Positions 24,829-33,704 of a stretch of DNA of 64,000 bases are shown one piece after another (position 1 is the first letter of the stretch; each line of letters begins with the position of its first letter). Position numbers and translations under genes: made by a program. Source of the stretch: Actinomadura sp. K4S16 (GTDB taxonomy: Bacteria; Actinomycetota; Actinomycetes; Streptosporangiales; Streptosporangiaceae). The stretch is taken from NCBI RefSeq assembly GCF_008327685.1, contig NZ_BDDE01000010.1, positions 310,001 through 374,000 on the forward strand, in the 5' to 3' direction. The notes beneath the pieces are model-generated. The model worked only from the letters and a program-made list of their open reading frames with translations, searched no databases and was not told where the DNA came from.

Positions 24829-26391
24829 ATGCGGGCCCTGACGATTGGAAGAGAGTTGACCGCTCCCGCATCTCCCAAGATGGCGGACGGCCCGCTGGAG
24901 AAATCCGACGCCGGAGGAGGACTGGACCGCGGTGTGCTCGCGGCGGCCATGGTGGTCGTCCTCGGGGCGATCATGTCCATCCTGGACGTGACGGTCGTCA
25001 ACGTCGCGATCAACGACCTCGCGAAGGAGTTCGAGACCTCGCTGGCGACGATCCAGTGGGTCGCGACCGGCTACACCCTGGCGCTGGCCACCGTGATCCC
25101 GATCACCGGGTGGGCCTCGGCCCGGTTCGGCACCAAGCGCCTCTACATGATCTCGATCGGGCTGTTCGTGGCGGGTTCGATGCTGGCCGGCATGGCCTGG
25201 TCCGCCGAGTCGCTGATCGCCTTCCGGGTGCTGCAGGGCCTCGGCGGCGGCATGATCATGCCGGCCGGCATGACGATCCTGACCCAGGCGGCCGGCCCGC
25301 AGCGGGTCGGCCAGGTGATGAGCATCGTCGGCGTGCCGATGCTGCTCGGCCCGATCCTCGGCCCGATCATCGGCGGCTACCTCGTCGACGACGTGTCGTG
25401 GCGGTGGATCTTCTTCATCAACCTGCCGATCGGCATCGTCGCGCTGGTGATGGCGGCGCGGATCCTCAAGCGCGACCAGCCGAAGAAGACCGAGCGGCTC
25501 GACTTCATCGGGCTGCTCCTGCTGTCCCCCGGCCTCGCCTCGCTGATCTACGGCGTGGCCAAGGGCGCCGAACTGAAGGACTTCCTGAAGACCGAGGCCC
25601 TGGTGTTCTGGGCGGTCGGCGCCGTGCTGGTGCTCGGGTTCGTGTTCCGCGCGCTGAAGGCCGAGAACCCGCTGATCGACCTGCGGCTGCTCAAGCGGCG
25701 CTCGGTGGCGGCCGCGTCCGGCACGATGGTGCTGTTCATGGTCGCGTTCATGGGCGCGATGCTGCTGCTGCCGCTGTACTACCAGACGGTGCGCGGCGAG
25801 GGCGCCCTCCAGTCCGGCCTGCTGCTGGCCCCGCAGGGCCTGGGCGCGATGATCACGATGCCGATCGGCGGCAAGCTGACCGACCGGATCGGCCCCGGCC
25901 GGGTCGTGCTGGTCGGCATGCTCATCGTGGTGGCGTCGGTGTCGGGCTTCGCCTCGATCCTGGAGGCCGACACCTCCTACTGGGCCCTCGGCGGGGCGCT
26001 GTTCGTGATGGGCCTCGGCATGGGCATGACGATGATGCCGACCATGGCGGCGGCCATCCAGACGCTCGTCCACGACGAGGTGCCGCGGGCGAGCACGATG
26101 CTGAACATCATCCAGCAGGTGTCCGCCTCCGTCGGCACCGCGATGATCTCCGTGCTGCTGGCCAACCGGCTGGTGTCCGAGCTCGGCGGCGGGGCCGGCG
26201 GCGAGATCGGCAGCACCGAGAAGGTGCCGCCCGCGGTCATGCAGAAGATCGCCGGGCCGATGGCGGACGCGTTCCAGCACACCTACTGGTACTCGGCCGG
26301 GCTGCTGCTCCTGGCGTTCCTGCCGGCGCTGCTGCTGCCGCGCAAGAAGCCGGCCGCCCCCGCGGTCGACGCGCCGATGCCGATGCACTAG
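24829..26391 (+). CDS. DHA2-family MFS drug exporter (EmrB/QacA-type, 14 TM)
   Basis: 520 residues with about 14 hydrophobic segments. Family motifs: MSILDVTVVNVAINDLAKEF in TM1, WVATGYTLALATVIPITGWA in TM2, motif A SARFGTKRLYMISIGLF, the antiporter motif C region GVPMLLGPILGPIIGGYLVD in TM5, and WRWIFFINLPIG. It likely exports a hydrophobic toxin by proton antiport. ATG 24829 has no ribosome binding site; ATG 24880 (MADGPLEK) is an alternative, so the first 17 residues are uncertain. No local regulator gene is adjacent. It ends at a bidirectional hairpin. Confidence 0.92.
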   Translation: MRALTIGRELTAPASPKMADGPLEKSDAGGGLDRGVLAAAMVVVLGAIMSILDVTVVNVAINDLAKEFETSLATIQWVATGYTLALATVIPITGWASARFGTKRLYMISIGLFVAGSMLAGMAWSAESLIAFRVLQGLGGGMIMPAGMTILTQAAGPQRVGQVMSIVGVPMLLGPILGPIIGGYLVDDVSWRWIFFINLPIGIVALVMAARILKRDQPKKTERLDFIGLLLLSPGLASLIYGVAKGAELKDFLKTEALVFWAVGAVLVLGFVFRALKAENPLIDLRLLKRRSVAAASGTMVLFMVAFMGAMLLLPLYYQTVRGEGALQSGLLLAPQGLGAMITMPIGGKLTDRIGPGRVVLVGMLIVVASVSGFASILEADTSYWALGGALFVMGLGMGMTMMPTMAAAIQTLVHDEVPRASTMLNIIQQVSASVGTAMISVLLANRLVSELGGGAGGEIGSTEKVPPAVMQKIAGPMADAFQHTYWYSAGLLLLAFLPALLLPRKKPAAPAVDAPMPMH

Positions 26392-26410
26392 AACGCCCCT
26401 GGCGCGTTCC

Positions 26411-26449
26411 AAACCCCGGCCGGTCCCCCAAGGGCCCCGGCCGGGGTTT
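26411..26449. terminator. Bidirectional terminator between convergent genes
   Basis: AAACCCCGGCCGG (26411-26423) pairs perfectly with CCGGCCGGGGTTT (26437-26449), so the hairpin ends in TTT on either strand. It lies between the exporter stop and the acyl-CoA synthetase stop and can serve both. Confidence 0.85.
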
Positions 26450-26466
26450 GGCCGTTCAGGGCGCTC

Positions 26467-28002
26467 TCAGGCCGTGGCAGGGCGCGCGTGCGCCCAGTAC
26501 TCGTCCTTCAGGAGCCGCTTGTAGAGCTTGCCCGTGGGATGCCGGGGCAGCTCGGCGCGGAAGTCGACCGAGCGCGGGCACTTGTAGTGGGCGAGCCGGT
26601 CGCGGCAGTAGGCGATCAGCTCCGCCTCCAGCTCGGGACCGGCGTCGTCCATGGACAGCGGCTGGACGACGGCCTTGACCGCCTCCCCCATCTCGGCGTC
26701 CGGGACGCCGAACACCGCGACGTCGGCGACCTTCGGGTGCACCGCGAGGACGTTCTCGGCCTCCTGCGGGTAGATGTTCACCCCGCCGCTGATGATCATG
26801 TAGGCGCGGCGGTCGGTGAGGTAGAGGAAGCCGTCCTCGTCCACGTGGCCGACGTCGCCGAGGGTCGTCCAGCCGTGCCCCCAGGGGTCGCGGGACGCGG
26901 CGGTCTTCGCCTCGTCGGCGTGGTACTCGAACACGGGGCCGTTGCCGAAGTAGAGCGTGCCCGGCTCCCCGGGCGGCAGTTCCCGGCCGTCCTCGTCGCA
27001 GACGTGGACCTCGCCCAGGATGGGCCGGCCGACCGTGCCCTTGTGCGCCAGCCAGTCCTCGGAGTTCGTGTACACGAAGCAGTTGCCCTCGGTGCCGGCG
27101 TAGTACTCGTGCAGGATCGGCCCCCACCAGGCGATCATCTGCTCCTTGACGGGCACGGGGCAGGGCGCGGCGGCGTGCACCGCGCAGCGCAGCGACGACA
27201 CGTCGTAGCGGGCGCGGGTCTCCTCCGGCAGCTTCAGCATCCGGATGAACATGGTCGGCACCCACTGGCTGTGCGTGACGCGGTACTTCTCGATGGCGGC
27301 GAGGGCCTGCTCGGCGTCGAACTTCTCCATCACCACGACGGTGGCGCCGAACCGGTGGAAGTTGAGCGAGTACCTCAGCGGCGCGGCATGGTACAGGGGC
27401 GCCGGGGAGAGGTAGACGGAGTCGGCGTCGGGCTGGAAGAGGAACGCCAGGAGCTGGTACAGCGGCCCGGCCTCGCCCATCGGCGCCTTCGACAGGGGCG
27501 GCTTCACGCCCTTGGGGCGGCCGGTCGTGCCGGACGAGTAGAGCATGTCCATGCCCTCGCACTCGTCCTCGATCGGCGTGGGCGGGTGCTGGGCGACACG
27601 CTCCTCGTAGGAGTCGTAGCCGGGCGCCGTGCCGTCGAGCATCAGGCGCAGCGGCACGTCCGGCGGCGACTGCGCCGCCACCTCCGTGGCGGCGCTGGTG
27701 ATGAAGGCCTTCGCCTCGCAGTTGCCCGCGATGTAGGCGAGCTCGTCGGCCTGGAGCCGCGAGCTGATGGCGGTGTAGTAGAGCCCGGACCGCTGGGCGG
27801 CCCAGGCGACGGCCAGGTAGAGCGGATGGTTCTCCATCATGAACGCGATGTGGTCCCCCGGCCGCAGCCCCTCCGCACGGAGCAGCTGCGCGAGCCGGTT
27901 GGACTCCTCGTTCAGTTCGCGGAAGGTGACGACCCGCCCGGAGCCCGCCATGACCACGGCGGGCTTGTCGGGCGTCCGAGCGGCGATCTGCCCCAGATGC
28001 AT
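26467..28002 (-). CDS. Acyl-CoA synthetase (AMP-forming, FadD4-like)
   Basis: 511 residues of the ANL superfamily: YSSGTTGRPKGVKPPLSKAP near residue 155, HEYYAGTEGNCFVY near 300, GDVGHVDEDGFLYLTDRRAY near 390 and the catalytic-lysine tail RHPTGKLYKRLL near 490. It has the same domain plan as the enzyme at 671-2218 but is clearly distinct in sequence. ATG 28002 begins MHLGQIAARTPDKPAVV, a typical FadD N-terminus. Substrate not deducible; FadD4-type enzymes activate fatty or aromatic acids. It stands alone, separated by 57 bp from the DUF397 gene upstream. Confidence 0.93.
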   Translation of the reverse strand: MHLGQIAARTPDKPAVVMAGSGRVVTFRELNEESNRLAQLLRAEGLRPGDHIAFMMENHPLYLAVAWAAQRSGLYYTAISSRLQADELAYIAGNCEAKAFITSAATEVAAQSPPDVPLRLMLDGTAPGYDSYEERVAQHPPTPIEDECEGMDMLYSSGTTGRPKGVKPPLSKAPMGEAGPLYQLLAFLFQPDADSVYLSPAPLYHAAPLRYSLNFHRFGATVVVMEKFDAEQALAAIEKYRVTHSQWVPTMFIRMLKLPEETRARYDVSSLRCAVHAAAPCPVPVKEQMIAWWGPILHEYYAGTEGNCFVYTNSEDWLAHKGTVGRPILGEVHVCDEDGRELPPGEPGTLYFGNGPVFEYHADEAKTAASRDPWGHGWTTLGDVGHVDEDGFLYLTDRRAYMIISGGVNIYPQEAENVLAVHPKVADVAVFGVPDAEMGEAVKAVVQPLSMDDAGPELEAELIAYCRDRLAHYKCPRSVDFRAELPRHPTGKLYKRLLKDEYWAHARPATA

Positions 28003-28059
28003 GGCCGCAACCTACCTGGCCGGACCGGTAAATGGAATCCCGTTCGGTTTGCCGTCGGG

Positions 28060-28293
28060 TCAGATGAGGATGTGGTCGAAGTCACCGTCCTTGGCTCCCC
28101 CGACGAACGCCTCCACCTCCTCGCGCGTGTAGACGAGGATCGCTCCCTCGGGGTCCCTGGAGTTGCGCACGGCGATCTCCCCGGTGGGGAGTTCCGCCAT
28201 CTCGACGCAGTTCCCGGACGGGTTGCTCCGCCGGCTCTTCTGCCAGACGAGCCCGTTGCGCCGGACGTCCGACATCTGGTGGTGGCCGTCCAT
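28060..28293 (-). CDS. DUF397-domain protein
   Basis: 77 residues. LVWQKSRRSNPSGNCVEMAE, VAVRNSRDP-like IAVRNSRDPEG and the C-terminal FVGGAKDGDFD define the DUF397 family. These proteins usually partner an adjacent XRE-type regulator and act as its antagonist (the WhiJ/BldB-type systems of Streptomyces). Here no XRE gene is adjacent; the divergent neighbour is an anti-sigma-like ATPase. ATG 28293 follows GAGGGGG. ATG 28275 is an alternative start. Confidence 0.9.
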   Translation of the reverse strand: MDGHHQMSDVRRNGLVWQKSRRSNPSGNCVEMAELPTGEIAVRNSRDPEGAILVYTREEVEAFVGGAKDGDFDHILI

Positions 28294-28377
28294 CAATGCC
28301 CCCTCTAGGCGTCTCGGCCTCCCTGTCCCGGGAGACCGCGATCTCGCCCCACCCCACACCATGGTACGAGATGCACG

Positions 28378-28400
28378 TGCATTCGTTCTTGCATTCGTTC
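28378..28400. repeat. 12-bp-period direct repeats (iteron-like) in a divergent promoter region
   Basis: TGCATTCGTTC occurs at 28378-28388 and 28390-28400, followed by ATGCA and, further on, TTGCAT and TGCACGAC. They lie between the DUF397 gene and the ATP-binding-protein gene. Regularly spaced repeats suggest cooperative binding of a regulator, possibly an XRE partner encoded elsewhere. Confidence 0.65.
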
Positions 28401-28488
28401 ATGCAGACGGCCTTGCATCTGCACGACTTGGGGAGCAAGATAGCGAACGCTCGCCGGTGACCAACCCGCACGCCTCTGAGGTTTGACC

Positions 28489-29118
28489 ATGACCGTTGAC
28501 CAGGCAGACGACGTCGCAGCCCACGCCGCCATGGGGGGCGCGCGGCCGCGGCACGTCTCGGCCGTCCGCACGCCCTGGCCCGACGCCCCGCCGATGCCGC
28601 TCGGCCCGAACGTCCCCGAGCAGGCCGCGCGCGTCCCGGCCGCCGTCCCCGGCCTCGCCGGGCTCTGGCCGGCCCCGCACGCGGGCACCCCCCGCACGGC
28701 CCGGCGGGTGCTCCCCGCCGAGATCACCGCGCCCCGGTCGGCGCGCGAGTTCACCCAGGTCACGCTGGACGCGTGGGGCCTGGCCGACGACGCCGGGGAC
28801 GTGGTCGTCGCCGTGTCGGAGCTGGTGACCAACGCGCTGCGGCACGGCCTGGAGGGCATCCCCCAGCCGCTGCCGCTGTGCCCGATCCAGCTCGTCCTGA
28901 TCGGCCACCCGAGGCGGCTGATCGTGTCGGTGACCGACCCGGGCTCGGGCGCGCCCGAGCCGGTACCGGGCGAGCCCGACCGGTGCGCGGAGGGCGGCCG
29001 CGGCCTCGTCGTCGTCGGCGCGGTCAGCGACTCCTGGGGCTGGGCGCGCCTCGCGACCGGGGGGAAGGCCGTCTGGGCCGCCTTCGACCTGCGCCTCAGC
29101 CCTCCAGCACAGCGGTAG
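28489..29118 (+). CDS. HATPase_c_2 ATP-binding protein (anti-sigma-factor-like)
   Basis: 209 residues. About 70 Pro/Ala-rich N-terminal residues precede a GHKL ATPase domain: [16 protein letters not shown], the N-box [19 protein letters not shown], the G1 box [13 protein letters not shown] and [16 protein letters not shown]. This is the stand-alone RsbW/SpoIIAB-like domain that is abundant in actinomycetes, and it lacks a kinase dimerisation domain. ATG 28489 follows GAGGT by six bases. Its last 23 bp overlap the convergent otsA gene. Such proteins often sit beside XRE/DUF397 modules, as here. Target sigma factor unknown. Confidence 0.88.
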   Translation: MTVDQADDVAAHAAMGGARPRHVSAVRTPWPDAPPMPLGPNVPEQAARVPAAVPGLAGLWPAPHAGTPRTARRVLPAEITAPRSAREFTQVTLDAWGLADDAGDVVVAVSELVTNALRHGLEGIPQPLPLCPIQLVLIGHPRRLIVSVTDPGSGAPEPVPGEPDRCAEGGRGLVVVGAVSDSWGWARLATGGKAVWAAFDLRLSPPAQR

Positions 29119-30529
29119 TCTGCTCGGCCGGAGCCGGCCGGGCGGGGTTCTCCAGCTCGCTGAGGAACGCCTGGGCCCACCGGTCCACGTCGTGCTCGAT
29201 GACGCGGCGGCGCATGGCGCGCATCCGCCGCGCCTGCTCGGCGGGCTCGGCGTTCAGCGCGGCCATCAGGGTGCTCTTCAGGCCGTCGATGTCGTAGGGG
29301 TTGACCTGGAAGGCGCCGCGCTTCAGCTCGGCGGCGGCCCCGGTGAACTCGCTGAGCACGAGCGCGCCCCGCAGGTCCTTGCGGCAGGCCACGTACTCCT
29401 TGGCGACCAGGTTCATGCCGTCGCGCAGCGGGGTCACCACCATCACGTCCGCCGCGAGGTACAGCGCGGTCAGCTCGGCGCGGTCGTACGAGCTGTGCAG
29501 GTAATGGATGACCGGAAACCCGATCTCGCCGTGCTCCCCGTTGATCCGGCCGACGAGCTGCTCGATCTCCTCGCGGAGCAGCTGGTACTGCTCGACGCGC
29601 TCCCGGCTCGGCGTCGCGATCTGCACGAAGACGGCCTGGCCGGGCTTGATGTGGCCCTCCTCGACCAGCTCCCCGAACGCCTGGAGCCGCTGCGTGATGC
29701 CCTTGGTGTAGTCGAGCCGGTCGACGCCCAGCAGCACGGTCGCGTCGCCGAGGTCGGTGCGGATCTCCTGCGCGCGCTCCTGGACGTCCTCGCGGCCGAC
29801 CAGGTCGTGCAGCTCGCCCACGTCCACCGAGATGGGGAACGCGCGGGCCCGCACGACGCGGTCGTCCCAGAAGACGTCCTGCTTGAGGAAGCGGGCGTCC
29901 AGGAGCCGCCGGCAGAGCCGCACGAAGTTGGCCGCCGCCCCGGGGAGCTGGAATCCGACCAGGTCGGCGCCGAGCAGCCCCTCCAGGATCCGCCGCCGCC
30001 ACGGCAGCTGCCAGAACAGCTCCACCGGCGGGAAGGGGATGTGGAGGAAGAAGCCGATGCGCAGGTCGGGGCGCAGCTCGCGGAGCATCTGCGGGACGAG
30101 CTGGAGCTGGTAGTCCTGCACCCAGACGATGGCGTTCTTCGCGGCGACCTTCGCCGCCGCCTCGGCGAAGCGCCGGTTGACGCGGACGTAGGCGTCCCAC
30201 ATGGCCCGGTCGTAGACGGGCGGGGCGACGACGTCGTGGTAGAGGGGCCACAGCGTGGCGTTCGAGAACCCCTCGTAGTAGAGCTCGACCTCCTGCGCGG
30301 ACTGCGCGATGGGATGCAGCGACATGCCGTCCTCCTCGAACGGCTCCAGCTCCTCGTCCGGCGCGCCCGTCCAGCCGATCCACGTGCCCTGCCTGCGCCT
30401 CATCACCGGGGCGATCGCGCTGACCAGCCCGCCAGGGCTGCGCCGCCAGCGCGGCACGCCGTCGGCTCCGACGTTACGGTCCACCGGCAACCGATTGGCC
30501 ACCACAACGAACTCACTACCGCGCGACAC
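29096..30529 (-). CDS. otsA: Trehalose-6-phosphate synthase
   Basis: A 477-residue GT20 glycosyltransferase that makes trehalose 6-phosphate from UDP-/GDP-glucose and glucose 6-phosphate. [11 protein letters not shown] opens the enzyme; [13 protein letters not shown] near residue 52, [20 protein letters not shown] near 135, [18 protein letters not shown] near 265 and [15 protein letters not shown] near 365 are family hallmarks. The start is GTG 30529. No phosphatase (otsB) gene is adjacent. Trehalose acts as an osmotic and desiccation protectant in actinomycetes and mycelial spores. Confidence 0.95.
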   Translation of the reverse strand: MSRGSEFVVVANRLPVDRNVGADGVPRWRRSPGGLVSAIAPVMRRRQGTWIGWTGAPDEELEPFEEDGMSLHPIAQSAQEVELYYEGFSNATLWPLYHDVVAPPVYDRAMWDAYVRVNRRFAEAAAKVAAKNAIVWVQDYQLQLVPQMLRELRPDLRIGFFLHIPFPPVELFWQLPWRRRILEGLLGADLVGFQLPGAAANFVRLCRRLLDARFLKQDVFWDDRVVRARAFPISVDVGELHDLVGREDVQERAQEIRTDLGDATVLLGVDRLDYTKGITQRLQAFGELVEEGHIKPGQAVFVQIATPSRERVEQYQLLREEIEQLVGRINGEHGEIGFPVIHYLHSSYDRAELTALYLAADVMVVTPLRDGMNLVAKEYVACRKDLRGALVLSEFTGAAAELKRGAFQVNPYDIDGLKSTLMAALNAEPAEQARRMRAMRRRVIEHDVDRWAQAFLSELENPARPAPAEQTTAVLEG

Positions 30530-30773
30530 TCTGCGACCCGCCTCTCCAGGGAACTCTCAGCGCTCACTCATGCCCAGAAACGGTCATCGGGAACATCTTG
30601 TCACTTCGACGTAAAGGACCCGATGCCCGCAAAGGGGGATGTCAGACGGCCGGGGCGGCGCGGACGGCGGATTGGAGCGGGCCATATTCCTTTCCCGGCA
30701 GGTGACCGCTGTTGACGCCGCGGTCACGCCGTCCGGCGCCGCGCGCGGCGAAAGTTACCCAGATCACAGTCGT

Positions 30774-30799
30774 GGGCCCCCGCGCGGCCGCGGGGGCCC
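30774..30799 (-). terminator. GC-rich hairpin after doxX
   Basis: GGGCCCCCGCG (30774-30784) pairs with CGCGGGGGCCC (30789-30799), an 11-bp perfect stem with a 4-base loop, seven bases past the DoxX stop. There is no T-tract; such U-less hairpins are common terminators in high-GC actinomycetes. Confidence 0.6.
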
Positions 30800-30805
30800 G
30801 GTGGA

Positions 30806-31267
30806 TCAGGCGTTCACGGAGCGCCGGGCAGGGACTTCCTCGCGACCGCGGCGCCCCCACAGGACGGCGTCCAGGGAGAACCGTCCGGCGCCGGTGAAGG
30901 CCAGGAGGAGGCAGGCGGCGCCGAGGACCATCACGTACTCGTAGCCGCCCTCCTGGTTGAACAGGCCCTTGCCCATGTGGACGTACCAGAAGGCCCCGGC
31001 CATGTCGAGGGCGATGAGGACGCCCGCGAGCGGCACCAGGACGCCGGCGATGAGCGCGAGGCCGCCGAGCAGCTCGACCCAGGTTCCGTAGACGGCGGCG
31101 AGGCCCGGCAGCGGGATGCCGAGGTGCTCGAACGAGCGGGTGACGGCGGCGTGGCCCTCGTCGGTGAGCTTCTGCCAGCCGTGCGCGACGAAGACCACCC
31201 CGACCGCGATCCGGCCGATCAGCAGGCCGGCGTCGGGCAGTGCGGGGTGGCGGCGGGGTGGGAGCAT
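30806..31267 (-). CDS. DoxX-family membrane protein
   Basis: 153 residues with four hydrophobic segments: LLIGRIAVGVVFVAHGWQKL, VYGTWVELLGGLALIAGVLV, GVLIALDMAGAFWYVHM and YVMVLGAACLLLAFTGAGRF. The HGWQKL and EYVMVL elements are DoxX signatures. Mycobacterial DoxX belongs to a membrane-associated oxidoreductase complex in oxidative stress; other members have quinone-linked roles. ATG 31267 follows AAGGAGA by six bases. No SodA/SseA partner genes are near. It is divergent from the FAD oxidoreductase at 31382. Confidence 0.9.
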   Translation of the reverse strand: MLPPRRHPALPDAGLLIGRIAVGVVFVAHGWQKLTDEGHAAVTRSFEHLGIPLPGLAAVYGTWVELLGGLALIAGVLVPLAGVLIALDMAGAFWYVHMGKGLFNQEGGYEYVMVLGAACLLLAFTGAGRFSLDAVLWGRRGREEVPARRSVNA

Positions 31268-31381
31268 TCCCCATCTCCTTCGGTCGGAGGTTCGAGCGTC
31301 CCGGGGGACGCGGGCAGAGTGATTCAAATTCAGACCATCTAGAAACCTCAAGACTGTTTTCATGCCAACTAAAATCACTGC

Positions 31382-32482
31382 ATGCGCGACTTCGGGGGGA
31401 TCGTCGAACGCACGCCCGCGCGGACCGTCCGGCCGGCCACGGCCCGGGAGGCGGCGTCGGCGGTCCGCGAGGCCGCCGCGCACGGCCTCGAAGCGGTGCC
31501 GCGGGGCCTCGGACACTCCACCTACGGGCAGTCGCTCACCTCGGGCGTCTCGGTCGACCTGAGCGGGCTCGCGGGCGTGCACGAGGTCGGCCCCGACCGC
31601 GCGGTGGTCGGCGCCGGGACGAGCTGGCGCGCCGTCCTCGCCGCGACCCTGCCGCTCGGGTTCACCCCGCCCGTTCTGACCGACCACCTCGACGTCACGG
31701 TCGGCGGGACGATCTCGGCGGGCGGCGTCGGCGGGACCTCCCACCGGTACGGGACGCAGGCCGACAACGTCCTCGCCCTGGACGTCGTCGTGGACGGGGA
31801 GCCCGTCGCCTGCTCGCCGGACGTCCGCCCGGACGTCTTCGACGCGGTCCGCGGCGGGCCCGGCCGGCACGGCGTGATCACCGGGGCGACGCTGCGGCTC
31901 GTCCCGGCGCCGGAGCGGGTGCTGTCCTGCACGGTCCGGTGCCGGGACGCCGCGGCCCTCCTGCGCGTCCAGCGCGAGACCCCGGCCGAGCACATCTCGG
32001 GCCAGGTCAAGCCCTCGGAGGCCGGCTGGGCGTACGAGGCCAAGGCCGTCCTGTACGGACCGGGCGAACCGCCTCCCGGCACCACGGAGACCGAGGAGCT
32101 CTCCTACGCCGACTTCGCCGACCGGCTGCGTCCCGACGTGGCGGAGCTCGTCGCGCTCGGCGAGTGGGCGCGCCCGCACCCGTGGGGCATGGTCTTCCTG
32201 CCCGGCCCCGCCGCCGCGGCGGTGATCGAGGAGACGGTCGCCGGAATGACCACCGCGGATCTCGGCCTCAGCGGCGTGATCCTCGTCAAGGCGCTGCGGG
32301 TCGGCCGCGTCCCGATGCTGGCGGCGCCCGCCGATCCCGTCCTGTTCAGCGTGCTGCGCACCGCCTCACCGGGCTGCGCGTCGGTCGCCGCGATGCTCGC
32401 CGCCAACCGGGCCCTGCTCGACCGGGCCGAGGCCGTCGGCGGCGTCCGCTACGCCGTCGACTCGGTCCCGCCCACGGGGTAG
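31382..32482 (+). CDS. FAD-linked oxidoreductase (VAO/cytokinin-dehydrogenase-like)
   Basis: 366 residues with an N-terminal PP-loop FAD-binding domain of the vanillyl-alcohol-oxidase fold: VRPATAREAASAVREAAAHG, VPRGLGHSTYGQSL (the loop around the FAD pyrophosphate) and TVGGTISAGGVGGTSHRYGT near residue 103. The C-terminal half matches cytokinin-dehydrogenase-type substrate domains loosely and is shorter than in plant enzymes (about 500). TAAAAT (31370-31375) lies seven bases before ATG 31382 and no ribosome binding site is present, so the mRNA is probably leaderless. The 3' end overlaps the convergent HD gene by 34 bp. Confidence 0.83.
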   Translation: MRDFGGIVERTPARTVRPATAREAASAVREAAAHGLEAVPRGLGHSTYGQSLTSGVSVDLSGLAGVHEVGPDRAVVGAGTSWRAVLAATLPLGFTPPVLTDHLDVTVGGTISAGGVGGTSHRYGTQADNVLALDVVVDGEPVACSPDVRPDVFDAVRGGPGRHGVITGATLRLVPAPERVLSCTVRCRDAAALLRVQRETPAEHISGQVKPSEAGWAYEAKAVLYGPGEPPPGTTETEELSYADFADRLRPDVAELVALGEWARPHPWGMVFLPGPAAAAVIEETVAGMTTADLGLSGVILVKALRVGRVPMLAAPADPVLFSVLRTASPGCASVAAMLAANRALLDRAEAVGGVRYAVDSVPPTG

Positions 32483-33048
32483 GCCGACTGGAAGGCCAGG
32501 CGCCGGTCGGCCCCCGCGGCGAGCCGGTCGCAGACGTCGTCGAGGTCCATGAAGACCTGCCATTCCTCCGCGCCGGACGCGGCGGCGAGCGCCTCCACGA
32601 CGCGCTGTTCGAGGTCGGGGACGCGCTTGGCCTTCCAGACCTTGTCCGCGAGGCTGACGAGCAGGTCGTCGATGCCGACGCCGAGGCCGTCCCAGGAGGC
32701 GTGCGTGCGGGCGAAGTGGGCCAGCCGCTCCTCGACGCCCCGCTCCCGGAGGAGTGCGTGCCCGGCGCGCTCGTGCTCGGCGCCCGGGCCGGACAGCTCG
32801 GCAGGGTGCAGCACCTTGCCGATGTCGTGGGTGGCCGCGCCGAACAGCACGGCCTCCGCGTCCACGGCGAGTCCCGGGTGGCGCTCGCGGGCCCACTCGA
32901 CCAGTTCGGCGGCCACGTCGTGGACGGCCCGCAGGTGGGCGGCCAGGCGCGGCGGCGCGTCGAGGTCCTCCAGAAGGCGGGCGGCCCGCTCCGGCAGCGG
33001 GCGGAGACCGGGATCGGCGAGGGCGCTGCGCAGGATCGCGGAGGGCAT
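32449..33048 (-). CDS. HD-domain phosphohydrolase-like protein
   Basis: 199 residues. Metal-binding HD signature AATHDIGKVLHPAEL near residue 72, an upstream HLRAVHDVAAELVEW histidine and a downstream H in ARTHASWDG, followed by DDLLVSLADKVWKAKR with the second conserved Asp. This set of metal ligands fits a phosphohydrolase acting on a nucleotide or small phosphoester. Substrate unknown. ATG 33048 starts MPSAILRSAL. The 3' ends of this gene and the FAD oxidoreductase overlap on opposite strands. Confidence 0.85.
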   Translation of the reverse strand: MPSAILRSALADPGLRPLPERAARLLEDLDAPPRLAAHLRAVHDVAAELVEWARERHPGLAVDAEAVLFGAATHDIGKVLHPAELSGPGAEHERAGHALLRERGVEERLAHFARTHASWDGLGVGIDDLLVSLADKVWKAKRVPDLEQRVVEALAAASGAEEWQVFMDLDDVCDRLAAGADRRLAFQSAYPVGGTESTA

Positions 33049-33082
33049 TACGGCAAGGTAGCGGCTCCCGTGCGGGGACCGC

Positions 33083-33601
33083 TCACTGCGCCAGGGCCAT
33101 GACCTCCGCGCCCGGGAGCCCGGCGAGGGCCCCGCCCGGCAGGAGGATCTTGGATTTGCGCAGGCCGCTGCCGATGACGACGTGCGGAGAGGCGGCCACG
33201 GCCTCGTCCACGAGGATCGGCCACCCCGCGGGGAGGCCGACCGGGGTGATGCCGCCGTACTCCATGCCGGTCAGGGACGTGGCGTCGGCCATCGGCGCGA
33301 AGGAGGCCTTCCGGGCGCCCAGGTGCTTGCGGACCACGCCGTTCACGTCCGCGCGGCCGGTCGCCAGCACCATGCAGGCGGCGTACGAGACCTCGCCGCC
33401 GCGCTTGGCCGCGACGACCACGCAGTTGGCGCTGGCGTCGAGGGGGACGCCGTAGCGCTCGCAGAACGCCGCCGTGTCGGCGAGGTCGGGATCGATCTCG
33501 GCGGCCTCCGCGCCGGGCAGGCCGCCGATCGCCGCGGCCACCGGGTCCGCCAGCAGGTCGAGCCGTTCGTCCGCCGGGCTCCAGTCGAGCGTGCCGACCA
33601 T
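33083..33601 (-). CDS. YbaK/EbsC-family aminoacyl-tRNA deacylase
   Basis: 172 residues. Features of the editing domain: ANCVVVAAKRGGEVSYAACM near residue 56, a conserved lysine in KHLGARKASFAPMADATSLT, and GMEYGGITPVGLP near 115. Members hydrolyse mischarged tRNAs such as Cys- or Ala-tRNAPro. ATG 33601 follows GGGAGGGGGA by seven bases; an upstream ATG at 33631 lacks one. It lies 34 bp downstream of the HD gene on the same strand side of the gap but starts divergently from the GntR gene. Confidence 0.9.
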   Translation of the reverse strand: MVGTLDWSPADERLDLLADPVAAAIGGLPGAEAAEIDPDLADTAAFCERYGVPLDASANCVVVAAKRGGEVSYAACMVLATGRADVNGVVRKHLGARKASFAPMADATSLTGMEYGGITPVGLPAGWPILVDEAVAASPHVVIGSGLRKSKILLPGGALAGLPGAEVMALAQ

Positions 33602-33704
33602 GTGCCGTCCCCCTCCCGTGATGCCTCCCACCCTGCCACGGTCTTGACGGCAGGGCCGCCCGCGTGGTCCAGTGGCTCATCCACTCATCCTCTGGAGGTT
33701 CTCG

